A stretch of 64,000 nucleotides of DNA from Thalassospira xianhensis MCCC 1A02616. GTDB taxonomy: Bacteria > Pseudomonadota > Alphaproteobacteria > Rhodospirillales > Thalassospiraceae. A model generated the notes under the pieces. The model worked only from the letters and a program-made list of their open reading frames with translations, had not been told where the DNA came from and did no database searches. The number at the start of each line of letters is the position of its first letter. Position 1 is the stretch's first letter. Shown piece after piece: positions 1-9,487 of this stretch. The DNA lies in the NCBI RefSeq assembly GCF_003326475.1, contig NZ_JPWA01000020.1, forward strand, positions 1 to 64,000, given 5' to 3'. Position numbers and translations under genes: made by a program.

Positions 1-590
1 AGCCAGTGCGGAACACCGCCGTAATGGCTTCGCCATCCCCCAATCAGTATCCTGCGGATTGCCCCGCCGCCCTGTCTGTATCTTTGCCGCTGCATTGTCA
101 TTACCTCTTTGATCCCGCCCCAAACGCAAAAAACCCGCGAGGCACAAGGCCTTGCGGGTTTCGGCCCGGGTGCATTTCTCCCGTTGATTTTTCTCTTATG
201 CCACAAGGAAAAGAACAAATCAAGAACTTTTTTGAAAAACTTTATATGCCGCCAGAAAAGGGGAGGGAATCGCAGGCAACGGCAGCTTTTCACCTTCGAC
301 AAATTTGCGATTCGTCTGGATGTTTTGATGATTCCTCATACTTTTACTGCTCAAACGAACGTATCGCGGCGGTTCGGGTTTCATATGAAAACAACCGTGC
401 GCGCAAGATGCCAGCCGCAACTTTAATACTTGAAAAGATACAGTTATGTCAGGAATGTTGCGGAAATTTTACATCCCGTTACCATGACGTCCGGCGGCTG
501 GTTTCAAACTGCTGAAACACAATTCGGGCTATGACGTTATGACAGACAGCGTGTTCTGCGCTGCAATAACAAAACATCCAGGGGACCCTG
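1..590. other. Gene-poor left edge with one intrinsic-terminator-like hairpin
   Basis: I find no convincing gene here. A frame on the plus strand is open across 6-515, but its translation has no recognisable domain, signal or hydrophobic pattern. A minus-strand frame starting at ATG 95 (or 101), preceded by AGAGG, runs off the left edge and could be the first ~31 codons of an unseen gene, but its glycine/arginine-rich sequence is not recognisable. A hairpin lies at 129-160. The AT-rich stretch 230-470 could hold promoters for the gene that starts at 591. Confidence 0.4.
129..160. terminator. Intrinsic terminator-like hairpin
   Basis: AAACCCGCGAGG pairs with CCTTGCGGGTTT across a short loop, with one wobble pair. 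An A-rich flank on the left gives a T-run when read on the minus strand, and a short TTT follows on the plus strand. It probably ends a gene lying left of the window or acts in both directions. Confidence 0.5.
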
Positions 591-2138
591 ATGGCCGAAA
601 AGCAGATCGAGATCGAACTGAAGCTCCGCATCGATCCGAAGCATGTATCGCGTTTGAAGCAGGCACCGGTCCTGCGCGAGGTCAAGGAAGGCCGCCGCCT
701 TCTGACCACCCATCTTGTGTCCATCTATCACGACACGCCCAAACTTTCGCTGGCCCGCAAGGGACTGGCGCTGCGTGTCCGCAAAAAGGGCACCAAGGGG
801 TGGGAGCAGACCGTCAAGGCATCGAACGGCATGCGCGAAGCGCTTCCTGAACGCCATGAATGGAATGTCGAACTGCCCGACGGTGTTCTTGATCTGGATA
901 AATTCACCGATGAAGACGTCGTCGCACTGCTCGACAAACATGCCAAAAAGAAGAAGATCGACCGGATTTTTGAAACCGACCTGAAACGCAGCGCGGTCGA
1001 TCTGACCTATCGCGATGCGATCATGGAACTGGCAATCGATCAGGGTGTGGTGCGCACCGCGGAAAAAGAATCGCCCCTGTCCGAGGTGGAGCTGGAGCTA
1101 AAGGAAGGCCACCCGGCCGCCCTGTTTGACCTGGCACTTGAACTGCAACGCACTGTTCCGCTGTTTCTGAGCCTGCGGTCCAAGGCATCGCGCGGGCGGG
1201 CCCTTTATCTGAACGAGGTCCCCGGCTTTTACAAGGCGGCCCCGGGCGGGCTTGATGCGGGCATGTCGGCCGAAACCGCGTTTCGGGCGGTACTGGCGCA
1301 GGGGCTTCGCATGATCCTTGGTAACGAGGTCTGCGTGCGCGAAGACCTCCATATCGAAGGCTGCCATCAGATGCGGGTGGGCATGCGTCGCCTTCGGGTG
1401 GCGTTCAACCTGTTTAAGAAAAACCTGCCGCAGGGCGAGGCTGTCCTGATCCGCCGCCTGCTGAAACAATGTACCAAGGCGCTTGATGGCCTGCGCGACT
1501 GGGATGTTTTCCTCAATGAAACCCTGCCGATGGTCGAAGAACGCTTTCCCGATCATCCGGGGATTGCCGATCTGCGCAAGGCGGCAGCCAAACAGCGCGA
1601 GGCTGCCTTGGCGACCGCGCGCGAAATGCTTGAAAGTTTCGAGTATCAGCAGCTTTTGCTGTTGCTTGGCGCATGGTCAAGTTATTCGCGCTGGGCATCG
1701 GGGGCGGATGCCAGCCAGATGAAAGCAATGTCGGCCTCCGTGACCAAACTGGCCGAACCCTTGCTGAGCCGCGCCTATAAACGCCTGACCAAGCGTGGCA
1801 GTGATGTTGGCAGCCTGACCGTCCCGCAACTCCATGCCTTGCGTCTGGATGTCAAACAGATGCGCTATGGCAGTGATTTCTTTGGCGAGGTTTATGACGG
1901 GAAACCGGCAAAGAAGTTTCGCAAGGAACTGGCAACCCTTCAGGAAATCCTTGGCTGGCTGAATGACGTTGCGGTGGCCGAAGCACGGTTAATGGCATTG
2001 AAACCGCAACTTTCCAAAGATGGTATGGTCGCCATTGGCTTGATTTCCGGCTGGTTCGGCGCACGCGCCGATCATCGCCTGCAGGGACTTGATCAGGCAT
2101 GGAAAAAATTCGAAAAGCAGAAGCTGTTCTGGAAGTAG
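591..2138 (+). CDS. CYTH and CHAD domain-containing protein (inorganic triphosphatase-like)
   Basis: 515 aa. The N-terminus carries the CYTH signature ExExK at residues 7-11 (EIELK), followed by the charged beta-strand pattern of a CYTH triphosphate tunnel to about residue 205. CYTH proteins such as YgiF hydrolyse inorganic triphosphate using metal ions. The second half (about 228-505) is a helical CHAD domain with spaced conserved His/Arg/Lys residues, for example HQMRVGMRRLRVAF and LHALRLDVKQMRY; CHAD domains bind polyphosphate. ATG is preceded by AGGGGACC, a good ribosome binding site. The domain order is standard for this family, and the substrate (triphosphate or polyphosphate) is inferred from the family. 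The gene downstream starts 27 bp later and may be cotranscribed. Confidence 0.92.
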   Translation: MAEKQIEIELKLRIDPKHVSRLKQAPVLREVKEGRRLLTTHLVSIYHDTPKLSLARKGLALRVRKKGTKGWEQTVKASNGMREALPERHEWNVELPDGVLDLDKFTDEDVVALLDKHAKKKKIDRIFETDLKRSAVDLTYRDAIMELAIDQGVVRTAEKESPLSEVELELKEGHPAALFDLALELQRTVPLFLSLRSKASRGRALYLNEVPGFYKAAPGGLDAGMSAETAFRAVLAQGLRMILGNEVCVREDLHIEGCHQMRVGMRRLRVAFNLFKKNLPQGEAVLIRRLLKQCTKALDGLRDWDVFLNETLPMVEERFPDHPGIADLRKAAAKQREAALATAREMLESFEYQQLLLLLGAWSSYSRWASGADASQMKAMSASVTKLAEPLLSRAYKRLTKRGSDVGSLTVPQLHALRLDVKQMRYGSDFFGEVYDGKPAKKFRKELATLQEILGWLNDVAVAEARLMALKPQLSKDGMVAIGLISGWFGARADHRLQGLDQAWKKFEKQKLFWK

Positions 2139-2165
2139 ACAGATTGGGGATCTGCATTGGGACTA

Positions 2166-2729
2166 ATGTTGGTCTTGCATCATCTACTCCTTTTGCCGCT
2201 GATCCTGGCTTTGTCGACATGCGTGACCAGTAACGAGTTTCCGGCCGAAAGAGACGTTGTCTATCAGGAACAGTTCAATATCGCCGAAGCGTCGGGAATG
2301 TCTGTGACCTCTGTTCGGGATCTGCCAAGGGATGGGTTTTTCGAAACGGCAGCCGCCCATTACAATTGGGAACTTGATGGCGGTAAGGGGCAGGTAAGAA
2401 TAGCCTATTGGGCGACGGACGACATGCCATCCGGACTGAAGAAATTCATCCATACCCGTCCCGCATTTGAAGAACGATGGCGGCCTTTGGTTTCCGATTA
2501 CACCATCGTCGGCAAACCCGGCCATCCAAACGGGGCAGAGGGCTTCGTTGCCTTTGGCAAAGACAAGGAGCAGAACCGTTGCGCGGTCGGAACCGCAATC
2601 CTCAAGCTTGATAATGCCAAAAGCAAAGGTTATCGGGACAGTTTTGTCGAAGCTGCAATCTGTTCGAGTGGCCCCCTGCTGCCAAACACGATGGATAACC
2701 TGATCTGGTATTTGCGCAAGGCGCGGTAA
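2166..2729 (+). CDS. Hypothetical exported protein
   Basis: 187 aa from ATG 2166; a TTG nine bases upstream is in frame but less likely. The N-terminus is a strongly hydrophobic segment (MLVLHHLLLLPLILALSTC) followed by polar sequence, so it looks like a signal peptide. LSTC resembles a lipobox, but Thr directly before the Cys is unusual, so lipoprotein status is uncertain. The mature part of about 165 residues has three further cysteines and ends in an amphipathic stretch; I recognise no family. The start lies 27 bp after the CYTH/CHAD stop, which suggests cotranscription. It converges with the photolyase gene. Confidence 0.7.
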   Translation: MLVLHHLLLLPLILALSTCVTSNEFPAERDVVYQEQFNIAEASGMSVTSVRDLPRDGFFETAAAHYNWELDGGKGQVRIAYWATDDMPSGLKKFIHTRPAFEERWRPLVSDYTIVGKPGHPNGAEGFVAFGKDKEQNRCAVGTAILKLDNAKSKGYRDSFVEAAICSSGPLLPNTMDNLIWYLRKAR

Positions 2730-2736
2730 GTGCAAC

Positions 2737-4221
2737 CTAAGCTACCGCGCGTTTCATATCCTGATAGGCCGCCAGCGCGCGTTCACGGCCTTCCTTGATC
2801 CCGATCAGGGGTTCGGGATAGGTATCGCCCAAATCCACCCCAGCGGCTTTCAGGATCAGGGGCGATGCGTCCCACGGTTTGTGGATGTACTGGCCGGGCA
2901 TGTCGGCAAGTTCCGGTACCCATTGCCGGACGTAACTTCCATCCGGGTCAAATTTCTCGCCTTGCAGGACCGGATTGAAAATCCGGAAATAGGGGGCGGC
3001 ATCGGCACCGCATCCCCCGATCCACTGCCATGAAAACGGATTGTTGGCCGGGCAGGCATCGACAAGCGTGTCATCAAACCACGCAAGCCCTTCGTGCCAA
3101 TGGATCAGAAGGTGTTTGACCAGTACCGATCCGACAATCATCCGCACCCGGTTATGCATATAGCCGGTATGCCAAAGTTCCCGCATGCCGGCATCGACAA
3201 TTGGAAAACCGGTTTGCCCGCGTTGCCAGCGTTCAAGCGCCTTTGGATCATCCGCCCATGGGAAATCGGTAAACTGGCCCTGAAGCGGCACGGATTTCAG
3301 ATCCTTGGCATGAAACAGGACGTGATGGGCAAATTCCCGCCAGCCCAGTTCGGCCATGAATTTTGATGCGGTTTTGCCTCGGCCGGGATGGGCGTCGGCA
3401 TAATGGTCTGCCGCGTGCCAGATCTGCCGTGGGCTGATCTCGCCAAAACGCAGATGCGGCGAAAGTTCCGATGTCACCCGATGATCGGGCCGGTCGCGCA
3501 AATCGGCATAGTCAACCAACCGGTCATCGATAAAGCCATAAAGCTGATCCATCGCCCCCTGTTCACCGGGGGTAAACCGATCGGCAAACCCGGTGGCCCA
3601 GTCAAACGGTTTGGGTGACAGATCAAGCCCGGCAATGTCCGTTTCATTGACCAGTTTCAGATTACCAAGCGGGATGTTTTCCGGGGCTTTTTTTGGTTCT
3701 GCCGGTGGGGGAAGTTTCAAACAGGCCCGCCAGAACGGACTGAAAACCTTGAAGTCGGTTCCGGACCCGGTTTTGACTTCCCATGGTTCATACAGCAATT
3801 GACCGTTGAAGCTGTCACATTCGATATCGTGGTCGCGCATGGTCGACTTGATATCGGTATCGCGCGCGATGGATGCCTTGTCATAAAGCCTGTTCCAGAA
3901 AAGCGCGCCGATTTTGTGAGCAGCCTGTAACTGATTGAAAACGTCCCGTGCGTCCGATTTGAAAATCCTCAGACAGGGCGGTTTTACCCCCGCAGCCCTG
4001 GCAAGGCTTTCATCAAGTCGAGCCAGACTTTTTTCCAGCCACCAGCGCGTTGCCCCGCCCAGTTGGGCATCAATCACCGGGTCAAGGTTAAAGACCGGAA
4101 GCACGATGCCGTTATTTTGCTTTGCCCACTTTACGCTGGCATTCAATGCCGGGTTGTCGGCAAGGCGCAGGTCATTGCGAAACCACATGATGGCAACCGG
4201 GGCGTCAGAAGCAGGGGGCAT
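2737..4221 (-). CDS. phrB: Deoxyribodipyrimidine photo-lyase (cryptochrome/photolyase class I)
   Basis: 494 aa from the chosen ATG at 4221. It repairs cyclobutane pyrimidine dimers with blue light using FAD and an antenna chromophore. The N-terminal Rossmann-like domain opens with IMWFRNDLRLADNPAL. The C-terminal FAD domain shows LRFGEISPRQIW, GWREFAHHVLFH, DAGMRELWHTGYMHNRVRM and NPFSWQW, the standard class I signatures. The frame stays open to an ATG at 4329 that overlaps the upstream stop as TAATG, giving 530 aa, but those 36 extra residues look non-native. Translational coupling from 4329 cannot be excluded. The upstream neighbour is a MocR regulator on the same strand. Confidence 0.93.
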   Translation of the reverse strand: MPPASDAPVAIMWFRNDLRLADNPALNASVKWAKQNNGIVLPVFNLDPVIDAQLGGATRWWLEKSLARLDESLARAAGVKPPCLRIFKSDARDVFNQLQAAHKIGALFWNRLYDKASIARDTDIKSTMRDHDIECDSFNGQLLYEPWEVKTGSGTDFKVFSPFWRACLKLPPPAEPKKAPENIPLGNLKLVNETDIAGLDLSPKPFDWATGFADRFTPGEQGAMDQLYGFIDDRLVDYADLRDRPDHRVTSELSPHLRFGEISPRQIWHAADHYADAHPGRGKTASKFMAELGWREFAHHVLFHAKDLKSVPLQGQFTDFPWADDPKALERWQRGQTGFPIVDAGMRELWHTGYMHNRVRMIVGSVLVKHLLIHWHEGLAWFDDTLVDACPANNPFSWQWIGGCGADAAPYFRIFNPVLQGEKFDPDGSYVRQWVPELADMPGQYIHKPWDASPLILKAAGVDLGDTYPEPLIGIKEGRERALAAYQDMKRAVA

Positions 4222-4328
4222 CCGGGAACTCGTACCTTGGGGGAGGGAGGGGGCAAAAGGGTGAGAGAGCACATCGACTGTGACAGCATAGAGGGGATGC
4301 CGATGCGCTCTCTCCGGCTCGGGGTACA

Positions 4329-5843
4329 TTATGATCTACGGCGGATGAGATCGATCAGTTCATCGAAACTTTGCGAAATCACATTCTTTTTCCATCCGGC
4401 AAAGCCAAGCACCAGCCCTTGCGGCAGGGTGCCGCGATTTTCTTCTGATTTATCATGGTAATAGGATGAAAGCGCCCGGCAATCGAGCTGTGCCTGAACC
4501 ATCCGTTCCTGCAATTCCACATCGTCCTGTCCACCGATAAGGCGCGTACAAAGATGCAATCCCCCATCCGATGGCAGGACCTGCAGAATGTCACTGGCGC
4601 GTGTTTCGATCAGTTCGCGCAGATGCGCCCTTCGTTCCCCGTAACTCAGCCGCATCTTGCGGACATGACCGCCAAAGTGCCCCTCGGCGAAGAGGGCGGC
4701 CAATGCGGCCTGTGCGGTCGGGGCAGGCACACCATCGGCAAAGCCGCGCATACCACGAAATACAGGTATCAGCGCAGGCGGCAGAACCAGATAGCCAAGC
4801 CGGATACCGGGAAACAGGACGCGCGAAAACGTACCGACATAAAGCACGCGATTTTGCCGGTCCAATCCCTGAAGGGACGATAACGGCGGCCCGTCATAGC
4901 GATAATCGCTGTCATAATCGTCTTCGACAATCCACGCATCATGGTTATCTGCCCATTGCAAGAGGGCAAGACGACGGGCAAGCGACAATGTCGTGCCCAG
5001 CGGATAATTGCGTGATGGCGTCGTAACGACGATCCGGGCCGGTTCACCCTTGCCAAGCTGATCTACCTGCAATCCTTCGCCGTCCACCGGGATCGGCAGC
5101 AAGGTGGCACCACTGGCGGCCAGAACCCCGCGAATGCCTTCGTAACCGGGGTCTTCGGTTGCGATCACGTCACCCGGATCCACAAGGGCACGCGCAATCA
5201 GGTCCAGCGCCTGCTGCGCGCCTGAGACAATCATCACCTGATCGGCATCGCATTTGACCCCGCGGGACTGGCGCAGCCACTTGGCGACTTCGTCACGCAA
5301 TGCCGGCATGCCAAGCGGATCAACCGGAATGGTCAGGTCAAGGGCAGGTGCCCGCCAGCTTCGGCGCAGTAATCGTGCCCAAAGATCAAACGGAAAGGCA
5401 TCGAGATCCGGTGTGGCGGGGTTAAACGGGCGCGCCACGCGAAACCGCGGAAACCGTCGGTCATAGGCCAGCATGCGGGTCGCACTTTGGCTTAGCCGCG
5501 GAAGGTTTGCGGTTTTGGCGCGCTGATTGGTCGATGCGGGCTCGGTGGTCGCCATCATTTCTCTGTCGGGCAGGCTGCTGGCAACGAAACTTCCGGCCCC
5601 GATCCGGGTTTCCAGATACCCCTCGGATACCAGCAGATCAAAACTCGTCACCACCGTATTGCGCGAAATGCCAAGGCTCTTGGCCAGATCGCGGCTGGCG
5701 GGCAGCTTTTCTCCCGGATGCAGTCGCCCGTCCAGAATGGCCTGGCGGATGCCAAGATAAAGACGGCGATAGGCGCTGTCTTCCTTCGCATTGTCGGCTT
5801 TGGCGGTATGGCTGGGATAAATCCAGGTGTAGTCGCTGCGCAT
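4329..5843 (-). CDS. MocR/PdxR-type GntR regulator with aminotransferase domain, PLP lysine replaced by Arg
   Basis: 504 aa from ATG 5843; an in-frame TTG at 5852 is an alternative. Residues about 15-80 form a winged GntR HTH (LHPGEKLPASRDLAKSLGISR). The rest is a fold-type I aminotransferase-like domain with VSGAQQALDLIARAL, DPGYEG and EDDYDSDYRYDG. MocR proteins sense PLP or an aminated ligand through a Schiff base with a lysine in GTFSK; here the codon at 4823-4821 is CGC, giving GTFSRVLFPGIRLGY (Arg341), so the usual internal aldimine cannot form. It is divergent from a PNPOx-like gene 134 bp away, its likely target. The stop overlaps the photolyase frame. Confidence 0.92.
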   Translation of the reverse strand: MRSDYTWIYPSHTAKADNAKEDSAYRRLYLGIRQAILDGRLHPGEKLPASRDLAKSLGISRNTVVTSFDLLVSEGYLETRIGAGSFVASSLPDREMMATTEPASTNQRAKTANLPRLSQSATRMLAYDRRFPRFRVARPFNPATPDLDAFPFDLWARLLRRSWRAPALDLTIPVDPLGMPALRDEVAKWLRQSRGVKCDADQVMIVSGAQQALDLIARALVDPGDVIATEDPGYEGIRGVLAASGATLLPIPVDGEGLQVDQLGKGEPARIVVTTPSRNYPLGTTLSLARRLALLQWADNHDAWIVEDDYDSDYRYDGPPLSSLQGLDRQNRVLYVGTFSRVLFPGIRLGYLVLPPALIPVFRGMRGFADGVPAPTAQAALAALFAEGHFGGHVRKMRLSYGERRAHLRELIETRASDILQVLPSDGGLHLCTRLIGGQDDVELQERMVQAQLDCRALSSYYHDKSEENRGTLPQGLVLGFAGWKKNVISQSFDELIDLIRRRS

Positions 5844-5878
5844 CTTGGCCAATCGGTGACGGATGATGTTGAAATTGG

Positions 5879-5926
5879 TTCTGTCAAAATTCTTATAACG
5901 GACCTGTGATAAAGTCCAATTCTGTC
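5879..5926. promoter_or_regulatory. Candidate MocR binding region: TTCTGTC direct repeats
   Basis: The spacer between the MocR gene and the PNPOx-like gene holds two copies of TTCTGTC, at 5879-5885 and 5920-5926. They lie 41 bp apart, about four helical turns, with a GGAC/GTCC inverted pair between them. Direct repeats on one DNA face are typical MocR-family operators, so this is a plausible site for autoregulation and control of the divergent gene. It is pattern recognition only. Confidence 0.35.
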
Positions 5927-5976
5927 GATGATGACGTCAGCCCTTGCGTCACCAGAAGTTACAGAGAACAAAGAAA

Positions 5977-6642
5977 ATGTCAGATACCACCGCACTTCCG
6001 GCACAATACGAAGTCCATCCTGCCACCAAAGTGGTGCGCGGCCCCAAACGTGCCTGTTACGACCGCAAACTTGTGCATGGTATTATCGATGATGCCCTGA
6101 TCTGTCATGTGGGCACCATTGTGAATGGTCGCCCATCCATGATCCCGACGGCGCATTGGCGGTTGGGGGAACGGATTTATATCCATGGTGCATCCAAGAA
6201 CCGGATTCTGGCCGCCATCGCCAATGGCGAGGAAGCCTGCCTGTGCATCACCCATCTGGACGGTCTGGTGATGGCACGTTCGGCCTTCCATCACTCGGCC
6301 AATTACCGTTCGGTGGTGATTTATGGCAAGGGCGAAGTCGTGGCCGATCCGGAAGGCAAAATGGAACATTCCCGGCTGTTTGTCGAAAAGCTGTCCAAAG
6401 GCCGCTGGGACCAGATCCGTCATCCCAATGAACAGGAACTCAAAGCCACCATGTTCCTTGGTTTTGATCTGAACGAGGTATCGGCAAAGGTCCGCACAGG
6501 TGATCCGGTCGATGACGAGGATGATTATGGTCTGCCGGTCTGGGCCGGTGTTTTGCCCTGCGCCAATGTCTGGGGCGATCCGGTGGCGGATACCCGCCTT
6601 GATCCCTCCTATTCGGGGCTGGTCGCCAAGGCACCGGAATAA
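5977..6642 (+). CDS. Pyridoxamine 5'-phosphate oxidase family protein (FMN split-barrel)
   Basis: 221 aa from ATG 5977; an upstream in-frame TTG (5944) would add 11 residues with no support. The segment VRGPKRACYDRKLVHGIID followed by ALICHVGTIVNGRPSMIPT and YIHGASKNRIL matches FMN-binding split-barrel flavoproteins of the PNPOx-like/nitroimidazole-resistance type. Such proteins bind FMN or F420 or haem; the reaction here cannot be stated. Divergent arrangement with a MocR regulator fits a role linked to vitamin B6 or amine metabolism, but that is inference from context. A strong bidirectional terminator follows. Confidence 0.88.
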   Translation: MSDTTALPAQYEVHPATKVVRGPKRACYDRKLVHGIIDDALICHVGTIVNGRPSMIPTAHWRLGERIYIHGASKNRILAAIANGEEACLCITHLDGLVMARSAFHHSANYRSVVIYGKGEVVADPEGKMEHSRLFVEKLSKGRWDQIRHPNEQELKATMFLGFDLNEVSAKVRTGDPVDDEDDYGLPVWAGVLPCANVWGDPVADTRLDPSYSGLVAKAPE

Positions 6643-6650
6643 ACAAAAAA

Positions 6651-6675
6651 GGCAGCCCGGATGGCTGCCTTTTTA
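6651..6675. terminator. Bidirectional intrinsic terminator
   Basis: GGCAGCC (6651-6657) and GGCTGCC (6663-6669) form a 7-bp stem flanked by A6 on the left and T5 on the right. It can end both the plus-strand PNPOx-like gene and the minus-strand psuG. Confidence 0.85.
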
Positions 6676-6692
6676 TCGGAACGGATCGGGGT

Positions 6693-7601
6693 TTAACCTG
6701 CCAGCGCAACCGCGATTTTGGCCCCAAGGGCGGCATTGTTGCGCACCAGCGCAATATTGGCTTCAAGGCTTTTGCCCTTGGTATGCTGGGTCACGCGTTC
6801 CAGAAGGAAGGGCGTGACTTCGCGACCATGGATGTTAAGGCCCTTGGCTTCGATCAGGGCACTATCAATCGCATGTTCGATGGCATCAAGTTCCAGCGCC
6901 TTGTCGGCAGGCGGCGGGTTGCCGATTACTGCCCCGCCTTCAAGACCAAATTCCCATTTCGATTTGAGGAATTCGGCAATCTCGGCCGGACTATCAAGGC
7001 GGATCGGGGCTTTCTGACCGCTTTTGACGGTATAGAAGGCCGGGAATTCATCCGTGCCATATGAAATGACCGGTACGCCGAGTGTTTCGAGATGTTCAAG
7101 CGTCATCGGAATATCAAGGATTGCCTTGGCACCCGCGCAGACGACGGCAACGCTAGTTTTGCCAAGTTCGGTCAGGTCGGCCGAGATATCGAAACTTGCC
7201 GCCAGTTCACGGTGAACCCCGCCAATGCCGCCAGTGGCAAAGACCTTGATACCGGCCTTTTCTGCCAAAATCATCGTGGCTGAAACGGTGGTCGCACCAT
7301 CGCGTTTCTTGGCGATGCAGTATGGAATGTCGCGGCGTGACAGTTTCAGAATGTCGGTGCCCTTGGCGAAATATTCCAGTTCCGACGGTGACAGGCCGAT
7401 TTTGCAACGCCCGCCGATCACCGCGATGGTGGCCGGGATTGCGCCATTATCGCGCACATCCTGTTCAACCGCCCGCGCGGTTTCAAGGTTCTGCGGATAG
7501 GGCATCCCGTGCGAGATGATGGTGGATTCAAGGGCGACAACCGGCTTGCCAGCAGCAAGGGCTTCGGCGACTTCCGGGGCGATATCGATAAAGTCCGACA
7601 T
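6693..7601 (-). CDS. psuG: Pseudouridine-5'-phosphate glycosidase
   Basis: 302 aa, the usual length for PsuG (IndA-like). It reversibly splits pseudouridine 5'-phosphate into uracil and ribose 5-phosphate. Diagnostic stretches are VVALESTIISHGMPYPQN near the N-terminus, TIAVIGGRCKIGLS, KRDGATTVSATMILAEKAG and FATGGIGGVHR, with GGAVIGNPPPADKALE near the C-terminus. The kinase partner PsuK, often adjacent, is not in this window, so the pathway may be completed elsewhere. The gene is flanked by terminators on both sides and is probably monocistronic. Confidence 0.96.
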   Translation of the reverse strand: MSDFIDIAPEVAEALAAGKPVVALESTIISHGMPYPQNLETARAVEQDVRDNGAIPATIAVIGGRCKIGLSPSELEYFAKGTDILKLSRRDIPYCIAKKRDGATTVSATMILAEKAGIKVFATGGIGGVHRELAASFDISADLTELGKTSVAVVCAGAKAILDIPMTLEHLETLGVPVISYGTDEFPAFYTVKSGQKAPIRLDSPAEIAEFLKSKWEFGLEGGAVIGNPPPADKALELDAIEHAIDSALIEAKGLNIHGREVTPFLLERVTQHTKGKSLEANIALVRNNAALGAKIAVALAG

Positions 7602-7705
7602 TCAAAATGCTCATGTTTGAGTTAAAGTTTTAAAGGTCAGGATTACGCGGATCGGCCTGTAAAATCCACCCCAAACACATCATGGCTGTTGTGTGCGGAC
7701 AAACA

Positions 7706-7736
7706 AAAACGGCCGCCCCATCGGGACGGCCGTTTT
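7706..7736. terminator. Intrinsic terminator downstream of ilvC
   Basis: AAAACGGCCG (7706-7715) pairs with CGGCCGTTTT (7727-7736), with an inner CCC/GGG extension. The A-rich left arm gives the T-run for the minus-strand ilvC transcript. Confidence 0.85.
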
Positions 7737-7755
7737 GCAAAACAAAGCGTAAAGC

Positions 7756-9383
<1,628 letters not shown>

Positions 9384-9487
9384 GGGTCTTGCTCCGCTAG
9401 GGCGCGGGCGGGCGCATTCAGTGTGCAGCCCGGCCCGGCCTTTGATTTTGGTTTTGATGATGTCTTGTCGCGAACGGGTTTCGCGGA

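Noticed and set aside
1-101. Partial minus-strand CDS running off the left edge
   Set aside because: ATG at 95 with AGAGG upstream is suggestive, but only ~31 codons are visible and they are Gly/Arg-rich and unrecognisable; mentioned in the edge entry only.
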